From Litoditis marina (taxonomy: Eukaryota > Nematoda > Chromadorea > Rhabditida > Rhabditidae), in NCBI GenBank assembly GCA_964036275.1, contig OZ038433.1:36861336-36925335 (forward strand): 64,000 nt of DNA, given 5' to 3'. Shown one piece after another: positions 28,800-42,300 of the stretch; the stretch's first letter is position 1; each line of letters opens with the position of its first letter. The notes beneath the pieces are model-generated. The model was not told the DNA's origin. It saw only the letters and a program-made list of their open reading frames with translations, and did no database searches. A program made the translations under genes and the position numbers.

Positions 28800-31056
28800 A
28801 TGGAACTGGTCCCTGATTCTCCACCGAATACTCCATCAGAATCTAATCTACCAGACGGTATGTTATAATTTCGTTAGCAATTAAAAGTAACTACTCCATA
28901 GTTAGTTAGAAACCATATTGTCACCTAAACACCGATAAACACGTAAAGTACTTATGACCTTTGTGTTTTTATGTGCGACTTTTCCTTTGTAATATTACAA
29001 CTAGGGTTGTATATATCTAGTTTTGGAGTCTAGGGCAAACTGGAGTTTACAAGTTTTGAGCACGTACAAAAACTGAGTACGAGTTCGAGTATTGCTGAAC
29101 ATCCAGTTTGCCAAAAAATTGTTTCCACTTTGAGCAGTTTCCTCTAATTTAGCACTCATATTACACAAACCTAGCAATTTTATCAGCAACCTCAAATACG
29201 ATAGGAATCTAGGCAAAATGCCCTGCGCAGAGGCTATGCGTTATTTTATCGAGTCACTTGATACGAAGAATTCATTAACTCGATCCAGAGCCCAGTATTT
29301 ACAATTTAAGTTTGTAATAGCCGCTGAATCGGGTTTTTTCGTCTCGAGTTTTGTATCACGGGTTTTCAGGGCTGAGTACCGAATATCATTGTTGAGAAGT
29401 AGGTTGTGTTCATACTTTTTCGTTCACAGCTACACAGCTATTATTGTTATAAACTAATTTATCGATTATACGCTATTCGGTCAGGGTGCAGTCAAAATTT
29501 GATCAATACGCCTGTTTTCGACATATCTTCAGCTCCATCCAGTAGAGACTGTCTTTATCCTCCCACCTGCCGTCACGGATATTCGTTGAGCCCCAATTTT
29601 TCTGAATCCCGGCACAATCTGAGGCCGTATACATGTACACCCCGCTTGATTCCAGCCTGCGTTTCCTACAACATGAAACGCTGTCATATGCTCTTAAGAT
29701 ACTGGAATAAAGATATGGTGCACAGACGCGAGAGGTGTACGATGGAATGAAGGTACCCGGATGTCCTAGCACAAGATATTAGTTTATAGGTGCACGTAAC
29801 CAATCGGCGGCTCATTCATGTTGTTCGGTTCCTGTCTCTTCTCTCGATAGTATCAATGCCTTGACCGACCGAATGGGCGTTTCACCACTCTACAAACAGC
29901 TGGAGTGAGTTGGAAGATATGTTTATAAATACGAGAAACTATTGGAGAAGTCACGTAAAACATACTGAAAGAAAAAATTAACTTATGCACTTTATCATTT
30001 GATGTTTCTGATTGCTGATGTGTTCAACATTATTCGTGAATATATGTTTTTAAGCAATATTGTTCTTCGGAACAACCCCAGTGCAACACGATCTACACAC
30101 GTTCCCAAAACTAGGTTGTATCAAAAATTTACGTGTTAGAGGCATCATCAAAGTCGGAGAAACGCTTCGATTTGGTTTTTACGACCATTTGTGTTGACAC
30201 AAACGGGGGTTCATGACCTATCTAACGACTTCACGCACGCACCCATGAATATAGAAGGTGTGCGAAGCAAAATAAAACTTCTTTCACAAATTGCGGAGAA
30301 AGGGTTTGAAAAACATATAGAATGAAAATTAGGCAACAAAGAAAACGAAATCAAAACTCGGATGTTCAATTAGTTAACTTCAAAAAACACTATTCCAAAA
30401 CAAACGATAGCAGTAATTATGAAACGAGAAGAGAAAAAATAGGCAAAAAACGCAGATCCGCGCCAACTCGACTCCTACAACTAATTTCATCTGAGTGTGC
30501 AGTATTATGTCACACGAACGTATGTTGTGAACCATTGTACAAACAAATGCAGGAAAACTAGAGAGAAAAATCGAATAGTCACGTGAAGTTAGCATTCTAC
30601 TGAGGAATCGTACATTTTGTCATTGCACGTTTCTGAGTTCTACCGTGTTTAACATGATTTACATGACTGTGCTATGAACTGACCGTATAACTGTATCATC
30701 AGCAACTTTTCCTATTATGATTATAGTCGTAATTTCACCGAGAAAGACAGGGCTCGTTTGATTGAGCAGTGCGGGGCGAACGGTCGTTGATTATTTGCCA
30801 GCAGAGTGTGTAGATCAAAGATACGCAGACGAACTGGCCGCTCGTCAAATCCCGCCCCTCACCAATTTGACCGTACGCTGTCCACAACGGTTTGACAAAA
30901 CCTATATTTCCTTTTACAGTTTTGCGCGATGGAGTTCCGCCGCCCAAGTGTATCGCATGGCGCGTACCGTATCCCGTACCGAGTCGCCGACTCCAGATTC
31001 GCCACCCTCATTCACCAAGTCAGAGTCTGCCGGCCATCTACGATATTTACATGTAA
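28800..31056 (+). CDS. Possible five-exon gene, function unknown
   Basis: I do not recognise this protein. A phase-consistent model joins 28800-28857, 29533-29734, 29851-29904, 30727-30782 and 30920-31056 into about 170 residues: MELVPDSPPNTPSESNLPD, then a Cys/Arg-rich middle, INALTDRMGVSPLYKQLD, NFTEKDRARLIEQCGAN, and VLRDGVPPPKCIAWRVPYPV before a stop. Support comes from the TTTCAG immediately before the ATG (trans-splice or UTR intron), GT-AG borders at every junction, and matching phases (1, 2, 2, 1). Against it, the last exon is open in all three frames, no homologue is recognised, and introns up to 822 bases were chosen by hand. It could also be the 5' part of the GSKIP-domain gene that follows on the same strand. 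Confidence 0.4.
30576..30655. repeat. Dispersed 75-bp repeat
   Basis: AAGTTAGCATTCTA followed by TGAGGAAT and TTTCTGAGTTCT matches 56370-56440. It lies in an intron of the hypothetical gene. The two copies are in the same orientation. Confidence 0.6.
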
Positions 31057-31717
31057 ACTCTACCACCTCCACAAGATCGCGGTGAGTTATGCTTTTTGGC
31101 TATGCTAATGGCAAAGAATGAACTTATAGGTTTTTGCAAACCGTAGAGGGTACGGTCAATTTGGTAGGAGGCGGAGTATGGCGAGCGGTCTATTTGATCC
31201 ACATGTCTGCTGGCGAATAATCAATGATCACTCGCCCCACTGCGAAATTTTACCATTCCGGTAAAATTGAACTCAAAGCCTGGAAAACAGCAATTTCAAA
31301 CATACTGATTTCATTTTCGTGTGATGACTAACTAGTGCACAAATCTAGGCAGCTCCCGCACGCTCATATAGAATATTCTACTTGTTTTAGAACTCCTTTG
31401 TTTCTAGAGGAAATTGGTCTAATGAATCGACGCAGGAACGGGAAGGTGTGTTTTAAACGATTGTTCAATATGGACAATCGGCGTCAGTGAGACACTTCAT
31501 AACGCAATTTTTCTCATCTCCAACCTCTGGTACAACTAGAAACTAGATTGATCGTAGTGAATATTCACTTCTCTTACAGAAGAATTTAAAACTTGACCTA
31601 CATGAATGATCAATGTTGAGTATACGTTCCAAAAACGTGATAGAAATAGTCACGTAATACGTGACAAAACATCGACGAATGTGAAAATCATCAAGTTCAC
31701 CCTATATAATACTTGTC

Positions 31718-33801
31718 ATGAAACACACGTTTCACGTAAACGTTCGCCTGAAAGGCTATAGTGGTTTACTTTGTGACTTTTCTGTTTTGAAGGGTGAAAC
31801 GTGTAATGATGATGGTCCTTTGCAATTGGAAGCCATATCAACCATCAACGAACTGGCTCTCGAGGTTGGTTTCCAATTGAACTCTTTGAAATTGATCAAA
31901 TACGGCGATAAAAGTACGTTATAGTGAGTGCCAAATTTATTCAAATTTACTCTCGACGGACCGAACCTGCGGGCAAAAGTTTCGTAGCAGGGCGCTAACC
32001 ACTACGCTATTAGAGCACACAACCCTCAAATTTTGGAATCGGATACATAAGTGCGTACACAGCGGAAAGTGAGATATACAGTACACTTTCGCCTTTCCGT
32101 TGACGACGGCAATACAAGAGTGGTTGACTAAAACTGTAAATTATATTATGTAATTATGTTCTGAGAACTGGTCAAATTCAGTAAGTCAAATTCCGTGTAC
32201 TGCTGTTTTTTATGAATATATTTCTCAGATTGTGTGCTACATTATTTTGTCCTGTCATGGAAATTCACCAGATTGTCGATTTGAGTTTGCTGTGCGTTAG
32301 ACAGTTGAACAAAATGTAAACACTGAAGAAAATCAAAATTCGCCCATGGCACCATTATGTCGTACTGTTTTGTTGCGAAAAACATACGATAAGGATAACT
32401 CTGCAACCAATAAACGATTTTTGTGGTAGAAAAATAAATGATTTCATTTTCTGGGAATCGAACTGTCATGTTCAAGGTACTGGATATCAGTGTGTCCGAT
32501 ATGCTCCCCCGAACAGCCGATCTATTATTCGTCAATGTGAAAACACAAGAAGGTGAACTGATTGGATGTTTTTCTAATGGGATTTTTTGAAAAATTCGAA
32601 TGCACTCATTGTCGTTTCCAATCAGAATATGGGAATATGACAGTTGAAAGAGGTGTATCCAAACTAGATGAAAACCGCAAGATGATTTCCTTAAGAGCCA
32701 ATAACGATTAAGCGAATGAGAGTATCTTTGATCTACGTATTCTCTTCTGTTGGCAGATAAAGATGGATAAAAGATGAAGATGAAAAACTTTCGTTCCGAA
32801 TTGCGTGATCGGGAGAGTGTTCCACAAGCCGATGTAATTTATGGTGAAACTGAGTCTGAAGTTCTATAAAAACTCTTAGAAAGAACTCGATTAGGTGGTT
32901 CTTTTAATATCAATCTGTATCGAGAGGCGGGAAGGTCTTGTTTACATGACGTAGTTCTTCGAAAACATGGTAATGATATTGTTTTGTAGGTGATTCGTAC
33001 ACTCTCGAACTGACTATGAAGGGTTGGAGGGTCGCTTCGTGTCGCCACGATTGTATGCACGGAGACCATACGAAGGTAGTTCGAGTATTAATGCATTGAT
33101 CATTTAGTAACAACAACGATCTCTTTCCTTTTAAATTCTGTTCTTCTCGAATCTAGGTGATCTACAGATGTTCCTAACCTCTCATGACAACTCGTTACAG
33201 AATAAACCTCTGGAATCGGTGTTTCCAATCGGGAATAGGCGCATTCAATGAAAATTCGATACACTGTACGAGTCCACGTTGAAACGAAATAATGTATTGG
33301 TCTCCTTACGGTTTAATTACACGTTTGGTTCAATGCTACATTCCAGGTTGACCTGCACATTCAATACTATAGAAATGCACGTGAGCTTCTAAACGACATT
33401 TCGCCTAATCATTACATGCGATTCAATGAATGTGTGGCTAAGAAACTGGAGCTATGGGCCGATAAGGTGAAGATCAATGAACATGTAAAAACAATAGTTT
33501 TCTTCATGTTTTCACATTTGTAGTCCACATAAATATCAATATTTCAACATCGAATTTTTCGTTCATCTCAATCTGAACGCTCCACACACAGATTTTTCGC
33601 GACCGAGACTGTTGATTGTATTCTTTAAACATAAGACATCAATCCCACGAAAAAACAGTGTTCTTCTTGAGTCCTTCACAAGATACTTTCGAGTTCAAAT
33701 CTATGTTTCTTTGAGTGTATTGTATCGATTTCTATAATTGTATACAAAACACGAATATATTATTATTCCAGCAGGAGTCTTCCGTCATTGCCGCCACATG
33801 A
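31718..33801 (+). CDS. GSKIP-domain protein (GSK3-binding homologue)
   Basis: Homologue of the GSK3 interaction protein GSKIP, a small scaffold that binds GSK3 (and PKA in vertebrates). Exons: 31718-31864, 32477-32552, 32990-33075, 33347-33466, 33772-33801; 152 residues. The domain can be read in order: LEAISTINELALE, MLPRTADLLFVNVKTQE, GDSYTLELTMKGWRVAS, YYRNARELLNDISP, HYMRFNECVAKKLELW. This parallels vertebrate GSKIP (LEAEAVVNDVL.., YINVETKE.., YCLELTEAGLKVV.., YSLLDTLSP.., FGNALLQRLEAL); the final helix is the GSK3-binding segment. The same domain occurs at the N-terminal side of CLU proteins, but this gene is short like GSKIP. The first exon and start are the least certain: coding could begin at the TTTTGAAG acceptor at 31793 instead. 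A GSK3-like kinase lies 10 kb away. Confidence 0.82.
31921..32112 (-). repeat. tRNA-like dispersed repeat, copy 1
   Basis: On minus, TAGCGTAGTGGTTAGCGCC (A box) and GCAGGTTCGGTCCGTCGAG (B box) form a tRNA-like core, preceded upstream by CGTCAACGGAAAGG and TCACTTTCCGCTGTGTACGC. Shared with the copies near 38860, 42933 and 51031. Sits in intron 1 of the GSKIP-domain gene. Looks SINE-like, with the tRNA-like part toward the minus-strand 3' side. Confidence 0.7.
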
Positions 33802-36343
33802 CTGAACTCAACCTTCTGCTTACTGTTTTACGAACTTGTGGTATTAATAGAATAACTAGATTAGATTATGTATTGGAACACGTGTATCTTTAACAAAAAA
33901 TGTAGAGAACTGTTCATGCGAAGAAAAATCGATAAACTGGATATTTGTAACTTTTTCATAATGGCAGTTTGAGAATGTTGTATTTCGTTGTTTTTACTTC
34001 CACGTTGAATAACTGCAGATGACACCATATATGAAATTGAAAGAAAGAACAAGAGACACAAACTTTTTTGAAAAGTTGGCCGTAGTGTATAAAGCATAGA
34101 TCACACCAGACTGTCCTCACTATAAGAACATTTATATCCGATCGTAAGTCCCCTTATCACGTAATGGTCTGTTGTAGTAGTGTAGTCTCTCTACAAAAGT
34201 GTGAGCAATTATCACGCTCTCAATCAGTTTTATTTGGTTGTCAAATTGAATTCCCATGTATCGTTATAGTCTTTTTCATTCCCACTGAGACTCCTACAGT
34301 AGAATTTCGAAATTTCCAAGCCGCTTTCCTAACTTACTTTTGATCGGAAAGGTGGAAGATTTTCGCACCTCATTCTCCTTCTCAGGTATAGATAATATAC
34401 GAGAGGTATTTTGATGAACTGAATTTCATCTTCATAACAGTCTTCGAAAAGCTTGTGAGGTTACTGTGAGAGTCTCAGTAGGAATGGTATGAACTATATC
34501 TGCCCTCATTCCTAGTACAATATTCCGTCACCGTTCACAACGTACTGGATTCCAAAAAATCATCATTCTGTGTTTATTCCTGATATTCCACAGCATGAAC
34601 CTGTTTATGTTCCTGATTCTATTGCGATTGTGTTTGTGGATTAGACAACAGATAACATAGGTCTCCAGTTCAACAACAACGGTAGAAGTACCACAAATAA
34701 AACAAAACAATAAAACAAGGACAAAATATGTCCGGAATGATTTGCACGGATAAAGAATATTGCTGTCCTATTAACACCTATCACAGAAGAGGGGAGAGTA
34801 AGCCGTGGAAAATGAGGGCCAGCGTGTTGTGCTAGCGACCCCCCCCCCCTCTACCTACCCCTCTAACTCCCCCAGGTTCTGTCTGAGATCAACCATTGAA
34901 CTTCGAGTGTTTGTTTAGTGGCAGTGTGAGAAACATTGCTGCAACCACTAACAATTGTCTTCAAGACCTTGGTGTTTTGAAGACAACTTTCAAGTGATTT
35001 ATTTTACTAATAGTAATTTGCAAGATCATGTGTTATATGTGAAAAATTCTCAATTTTTTCATGTGTATTCTGAGTTCAATTTTAATTGAAAACGCTAAAA
35101 ACGTATCTTCCAATACCACTCAATTTCCTACTTTCGAACTAGTTGCCTGCTTGAAACTATATATGAACGTGTTAGATTCAACTTTTTTTCATTGGATCTT
35201 TTTATCAGTGAACCAACAAAAATTTACATACTGCTCCAAAGGAATTAATGAGTACTGATAATTTGATTTCTTTTTTTCTAAAACATTTTTATTGAAAAGA
35301 GTGAAACAATGGTGTGTACTTTGGAGCCTGCGCCGACCTCTCTCAATAGAGTGTTTGTTGGGTTCGATTGATTGACCTCAGAAGTTTATTCAAGTCATTT
35401 TACATGACGTACATTGGCAGACGTGTTGTGCGCACTAACATTCACGCTGATTCACATTTATCAACTTCAACTAGTTGCCTCCAAAATGTGGTCCTTGTTC
35501 ATATTTTGCTACACTATGTACTTACAAACACCATTACGCCGTGGAATCTGTTCAACAAACAAAAATATTACGTCTACATTGCTTGATATTTAGACATTTT
35601 TCAGAAATCTTTTTCGGAAGATCTTGGAAAACTTGTTTTAAATTTTGATAGAAGTCTATTCTATTCTATTCGATCGTGGAAGGTTACACAACGTAACACT
35701 TTCCAATCATAAACAAAAGACAAAGACACAACATTAAGATTGGAACGATACGTTGTGTGAACTTACATCTGTATGTTGTAAACGTGTGTATACTACATGG
35801 AAATATTTTACAAAAAAATCGTTCGGTCGATTTTGTTTCTGGCATATTCACAAACGTGTGCGTACTGATCTAGAAAAATAGTAAACAATTATTTCCGGAA
35901 ACATGCTCTGAGAAAACACAGTCAAGATTCAGGAAATAAAAAAAACAGTTTTGAACTACTACATGACTCTAACTGGAACAGTACGAATTCATTTTATTTA
36001 TCTCAAGAATATGAGAATAAACGAGCTTTTTCAGTTATCTTCATTGAATAGTTTACCCCATTGATATCAAATCGAAACGTTTGTTATCTATTTGTTTACT
36101 TCTCGTAATACCAATAGGCTATTCTTCTCAAACAATATGCTGTCTGATGAGCAAGCAAGAAGACTTTTTACTTCAGTTTCCTTGCCATATTTTCCAAATT
36201 TTCTGCTAATAGTGACATATTTCCTGCTAATAGTAACATATTAATTTTCCGCTAATAGTAACATATTTATAAATTATGGATTGTGTTTGTTTGAATGTCT
36301 TTTAAGTGTTTCGCGAATAACCCTCAGTTATTTCAGCAATTCA
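33802..36343. other. Spacer between GSKIP-domain gene and UGT B
   Basis: About 2.5 kb with no supported gene. It holds a TIR element at 34265-34498, a run of 13 C near 34842-34854 and AT-rich DNA. Three repeats of TGCTAATAGTAACATATT-like sequence lie at 36202-36266, just before UGT B. Confidence 0.55.
34265..34498. mobile_element. TIR element (TATAGT..ACTGAGACT family)
   Basis: Left end TATAGTCTTTTTCATTCCCA then CTGAGACTCCTACAGT; the right end is the inverse (ACTGTGAGAGTCTCAGTAGG then AATGGTATGAACTATA). The same ends occur at 47525-47833; single ends are seen near 13285 and 14108. Non-coding. Confidence 0.8.
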
Positions 36344-39300
36344 ATGAACGTTGTGAACTTTCTGCTGTATCTCTTCTTGGTTGAAAATGGTAGAACTCTG
36401 AAGATTCTGGTGTACAGTCCCAATTTTGGGTTCAGTCACATGAATTTCATGGGAAGAGTGGCAGATACGCTGCAATTGGCCGGACACAATGTGGTTAGTC
36501 AAAACCTCTGTTTTGTGTTTCATAGTTGCTATGCGTGCAGATGTAATTGTGAACTATGGTTTTCATTCTACCTTATTTTGCCGAAATTCCATTGTTGTTT
36601 TCTATGTCTAGGTTTCAAGCACCACACCCGCATGAACTTAATTTCATTCACGAAAAACTTGAAAATAAAACATTCTTACGTCAATTGATGTGATTTATCC
36701 ACAGTTTGAAAAGATCAAAAATCGAGAAAACTTCAATTGATCAGTCTGACCTTACACTCGCAAAAAATAAACTTTTGAGCAAGAATGCAACAGCGAAATG
36801 CCATTTCAACATGCAGTTTTGATTTCAGACGGTGCTACAGCCGTTGATTCTGCCAAAAGGAAGGGGTACCGGGTGCACGCACTCCAAGGTCATCACAGTG
36901 CCTTCAATACCAGAGATGAAAAAAGATGTGGATATTTTGGCCTCGCCCGATTTTTGGACTCAAATCTGGACAGCTAACACAAACAATCCAATTGCAGTTC
37001 TCGGAGTAAGTATTGTCTTCCTTCGGAAAAAAGAAACAGTGAAAGAAACAAATTGGAGAAATAAAAATGAAATAGCAACAAAACACTTTTGACCCCCTCA
37101 CCACCTAAAAACGACCCTTTTCTTCTAATTTCTTGTCCAGAACTTTCGCTGACTGGTTTTTGTTTGTTCTATAGAGTTGATTATACACTAGTTCAAACCA
37201 GAACACCTCCGTCACCTCCCTGAGGTACTTTTTTTCATACTATTTTGCTTGGGTCCTCGTTTGGATGGTTTGAACCCATGAACCGTTTTCACTCGATGGT
37301 GGTCAATTTTTATGTGTTTTCTTACAGCCTATTACCTTGCTGGGCAACCTCTTCAGACTGGAAGCAGAAAGTTAGTTTTTTTACGATAGACTATTTGATT
37401 ATATATATATGACACACATTAAAACACACAAAACCATCTCTTCCAAAAAATCACCTATTTGCAGATCTTCTGAAACAAACCGAACTTTTGGAAAGTTTGA
37501 GAAATGAGAAGTTCGATGTCGGTATAACCGAGTTGTTCGACTTTTCTGCCTTCCGTGAGTACCTTCCTGCATTTGAACTCGTGTTGCTCCAAAACACGCT
37601 TAGTACATTCTGTTCAATATCCTGTTTTTTTGCTGTGCCATGGAATTCGAATAATTCTAGAACGTTTATTGCAGTCTAAATACAGACACATTCGTGTTTT
37701 CTCAGAAAAAGGAGATCTAAAGTATTGGTTGCCCTACTTTGGTGACTACATCTACAGTTTGGAAAACTTTTCAGCCACTTTTCACCGAATCGGTATCTCC
37801 AATATTGTTGGTGCTCACACGAGTGGTCTTTTCGAAGGAACCGCTTTGGCAGTTGGTGTGCCCACCATTCCCAGTTATGTGCCAAGTAAGTACCTTTTTT
37901 TTTCAATTCTGTCGATTAATGTTCTCATCTTTTTTTTTCGGAACAGTTTCAAAAACGAGTTTAATCAGTTCTTCAAGGGACCGAGTATATGAGTAATCGA
38001 TTATGACTTTCAAACCACTCAAGTCGATTAGAACACAACTTCGAACCAACTTTGAAAAATTTTGATTCATCAAAAAGTGGGGACCCAACAGTGGCGTGAT
38101 TTGTACAAGAAGGACATAACTTCTGAACACTGTAACCAAAAAAGTATAGAGAGTGACTATTTTGAAGTGATGATGCCACAAAAAAGAAAAAAAATCTGCC
38201 AACTAGATCACGGTAGATCTAAATACACAGCAGAATAATTATGTTGGCAACAGTAATCTCATGCATTGTTCTCCGTAACACATCTGGACAGAAATACTGT
38301 GACCTAATTAGCAGAATATTCTCCCTTTTTTGTGGCATCATCACTTCAAAATAATCACTCTCTATTTTTATCTTTTTGTTGCAGTGTTCAAACGTTATGT
38401 CGTTTTTGAGTATCAAATCACGCCATTGTTGGGCCTCCACGTTTTGATGAATTTAACACTTTTTGTAGACATTCCGAAGGCATGTCTACAATTTCACTCA
38501 GAACTTTAAAGAACTGACTGTTTTTTGCGTCTCAAAATTAAAACATAAAGTCATTCGCTCATAGAGGTACTTTAGTTTGGAGTAAAGCGCATTCGACGCT
38601 AACTTTGCACATTTCACTTCCAAAACATATGTCCCTAGATGGATTTTCAACGTTAATAACCCACTTTCCAACTATTATCAACATTTGAGAGCATGCTAAA
38701 TGAAGAGACGCGAAGACATCCTTCAAAACTCTATAACTTTGGAATTCACGGAAATTTTTCTGATTTTTTTTCGCTCCGGCAGGGTTTGAGAAGGTACTAC
38801 ATCTCTCCCACATTTTTGCAACAGATTCGGTTGAGTATAAGTCCCTAAACTGGGAATTTTTAGTTTGTAGCTAGGCGGTGACCACTACGCTACGAGAGTA
38901 CATGACCGAAAGCATTGGAATCGAAGACGTCCACAGCGAAAACTGAGATAAACAGTACCCTCCCTTTTTTTCCGTTGGCGCCGACTATAGAAAACCCGAA
39001 TACCAAATTGTTTCAGGCTCTCAAGCTACAACAGGAGACAGTGGATCTCTTTGGGAACGATTCGTCAACATTATTTTCACCTACGTCTCCTATAAATTCC
39101 AAGCCTCGTTACTCTACACAGCTCAAGATGTCATGAACAGAGAGATGCCTGATGCTCCGCAAATCTGGGTGAGCAGGATTTTCTGAACTATTGTCTGAAT
39201 TTTTCTCATATATATAACTAAAATTAGTGGTAATTTTTTTTTCTCTCATTTTCAAAAAAAGCTAACCAATAACCTAGAATCCCGCAATAAATCACTTTGT

Positions 39301-42300
39301 ATATGTGAAGCGTAAAAGATTGTTTGGTTTCTAATGGTCGGATGAATGTGCTTTTCAACTTTAAACTCTACATCTTCACATGTGAACTTTCGATGATTTG
39401 AACTTGAAATACGATTTATATGTATTCATTTTCATTAACACATTATTAAATTTTGAAAACTTGCAAATAATTCAGGATACCATGTCAAACTTATCTTATA
39501 TCTTGACGAACTCTGATCCTATGTTGGACTTCCCAAAACCGACTCTGGAAAAAATAATAGATCTGGGAGGGATAGGATTGAGAGACAGCAAACCTCTCGA
39601 TAAGGTGATTATCAGTATCTGCTAGTTGTTTGAAACTACTAAAACCTCTCACAAAAAACTGAACTATTTCCAACTAACTGGCTTTTTGTATGTTTGGTTA
39701 TAACAAAATAACTAGTACTCGAGGGATTTAAAAATTGTGGAGCAGTCAATTCATGTGTTAGTTTATAGTGGTGGCTCTTATTCGATGAATTATGACGAGT
39801 AGTCATTAAGTTCCGTGAATATCACGTATAAGACTTCGTTTCCCTACTTCACAACGACGCCTCAAGCGAGGTGGTCACGTTGAGGCGAACGTGCCAACTT
39901 CATCCCTCCAGTTGGTGGATTCGATTTCAACACTGTTTCCTACAGGAATGGAGTTCAATCCTTGACCTTCGATCAAAAACTGTTTTGATCTCCTTTGGAA
40001 GTTTGGCTCCCAGTTCAACAATGCCCCAGGCAATGAAAGACAACATCATGAAAGTACTGCAGAAGTAAGAACTATTTCGATCAGAATAAATACTGTTCAC
40101 AAATTGAGGCAGATTTTGGATCACAGTGATTTTTATATGCACATCAGGTGGATGTGTTACATTTATTCGCTCATTTTACAACATTGTAAGCACTCCATAG
40201 TATACACTTGAGAAATGTATAATTCAGATTTCCCGATGTGACGTTCATTTGGAAATACGAAACACCGGAAGACGGTATGGGCAAAGGAGTAGGCAATGTG
40301 ATTCTCACCAAATGGCAACCACAAACTGATCTACTAGGTGAGAAAGTTTGAGTATCACTGAATGGTTCACGGTGCGTATAGTCTACAAAGTTTTGACTGA
40401 GAATCCTACAGTATAGTTCGTTTCAACCCTCTATCGAACTCAACTGCGATAGGTGGTGCGGCGCCCACAAGCAGTCGGCCATATGAACACGATGGCGAAA
40501 ACTAAAAACACTAAAATTCAACCATCTTCTCTGGCTGTTTTTCAATGTTTATTTAATCGCTTAAAAAGTTGTTTAAATTACTCCCCGATTATGTGGTAAC
40601 CTTTTGAAAAGAAAACATGCAAAAAACTTAAAATATCCACTTTTGAAAAGACTGTCAAGCTGCCAATGAAAAGACTGGCAAACTGCCAATGAAAAGACTG
40701 GCAAACTGCCAAATCAGTCGCCTGCAATACTCAGAACGACTAGCGCCAATTTTCTGCAATTGGCCAGCTACAAAAACCAGAGAGCATGCAGGTCAATGAC
40801 GCGCAGACAGGCTAAGACAGTCTGCGTCTCTCTGACCTGCACACTCTCTCTTTCAGTCAATAAAAAGTGGCTGGCCAATTTGCTGGGAATTGTCTAAGTA
40901 TAGGGTGCGCTAAGGCCAGCATAGCTGACTACTATCGATTGTTGAAACGAACTATACATACTCGCGCTTCTTGATGACCGTTTTCCAATTGGAACACATT
41001 TGGTCCGAACGCAGTTTGAGCATAACGTCATATACAGCAGAAACACTGTGTTTCTCTGTGGTCTAAAAACAAATCAGCTTCATTCCAGCGGACTCTCGCC
41101 TCTCGCTGTTCATAACCCATGGCGGAGCCGGGAGTGTGACAGAAAGTGCCTATCAGGGAGTCCCTCTGATCACGGTCCCCCTGTTCGGGGACCAAATGAG
41201 AAACGCCCAAATGGTGAAACGATTGGGCCTTGGTAAGTCTTGGACTTAAATCTATCCGGAAACCGGCTAGCTCCGTGAAAGAGCCAAAAATGCATTTTAT
41301 AACATCCATATGGTAAGTAATCGTTCGTTAAAAGTCGTCAACTCATCAATAACATCAATGGTGTTAGTCGCGTTTCACATTCTAGTTTCTGGGTAAACTG
41401 AAAAGAAAGTATGAGGCCTTTTTAGAGTGACAGTCTTTCCTGTTATAGACGTGTGCTTTTGACAACACAAACCTATAAAATGGAAGTGTGAATTTTGTTC
41501 TAGAACAGCAGAAGGGTTTCAATTTTCCAAACAGTTGTTGAATATGTTCAGTGGATGTATTATCAATGATGCACCTTTTCAGGTATTTATTATCATAAAA
41601 AGAACCTTCTCGATAAAGTTCTATTCGAAACAACCATTCGAAATGCGCTCGAAGACAAGGGGTGAGTAGACCCACTGTTTCAAACAGTCGTTCACAGTCG
41701 TTTCGGAATGTGATAACTCGATCAATCGTTCTACAATATGTTCATTCCTGGATAGTTTAGCTGTTTTCTGCAGGTACTGAGAGGAGAAAAACACAAATTA
41801 TTTTGTAGTTTCCAATGTCTGTTCAGTCCATCGTATTGCTGTAGGAGAGTCAGTTCGCAAAGATGTACGCTTCGACCCGACCGTAAGGGTGTTTCTTCAA
41901 AATAGTGAAATTCTCAAATCTCAACGCAACAATCTTTAGCCTTCAAAAAAGAACCCACGGATGGTCGTGTATCTGTAGTTCATTTAGACCAGATAACGTG
42001 GTTGTTTTCGGTTCTGGTTGAGACCGAAAAGTTTGTTAATTTGGGATTTGATTGAGTGACAATTATATTGTTGTTTTTTATTTGATTCAGACAACAAGTT
42101 GTTGTTTTTCAATTTGATTGAAACAAACAAACCGTGATTTTCAGGCTGCGAGCCGCGGCAACGCGTCTGCGACACCTCCTGAGCAAGCGGCCCTTCTCCC
42201 CGCAGGAGAAACTGGTGAAGACCATTGAACTGGCTGCCGAGTTTGGACCCATGCCAAATCTGGCCCCGAACGGAAGGAACCTCACATTTGTGCAGTACTT

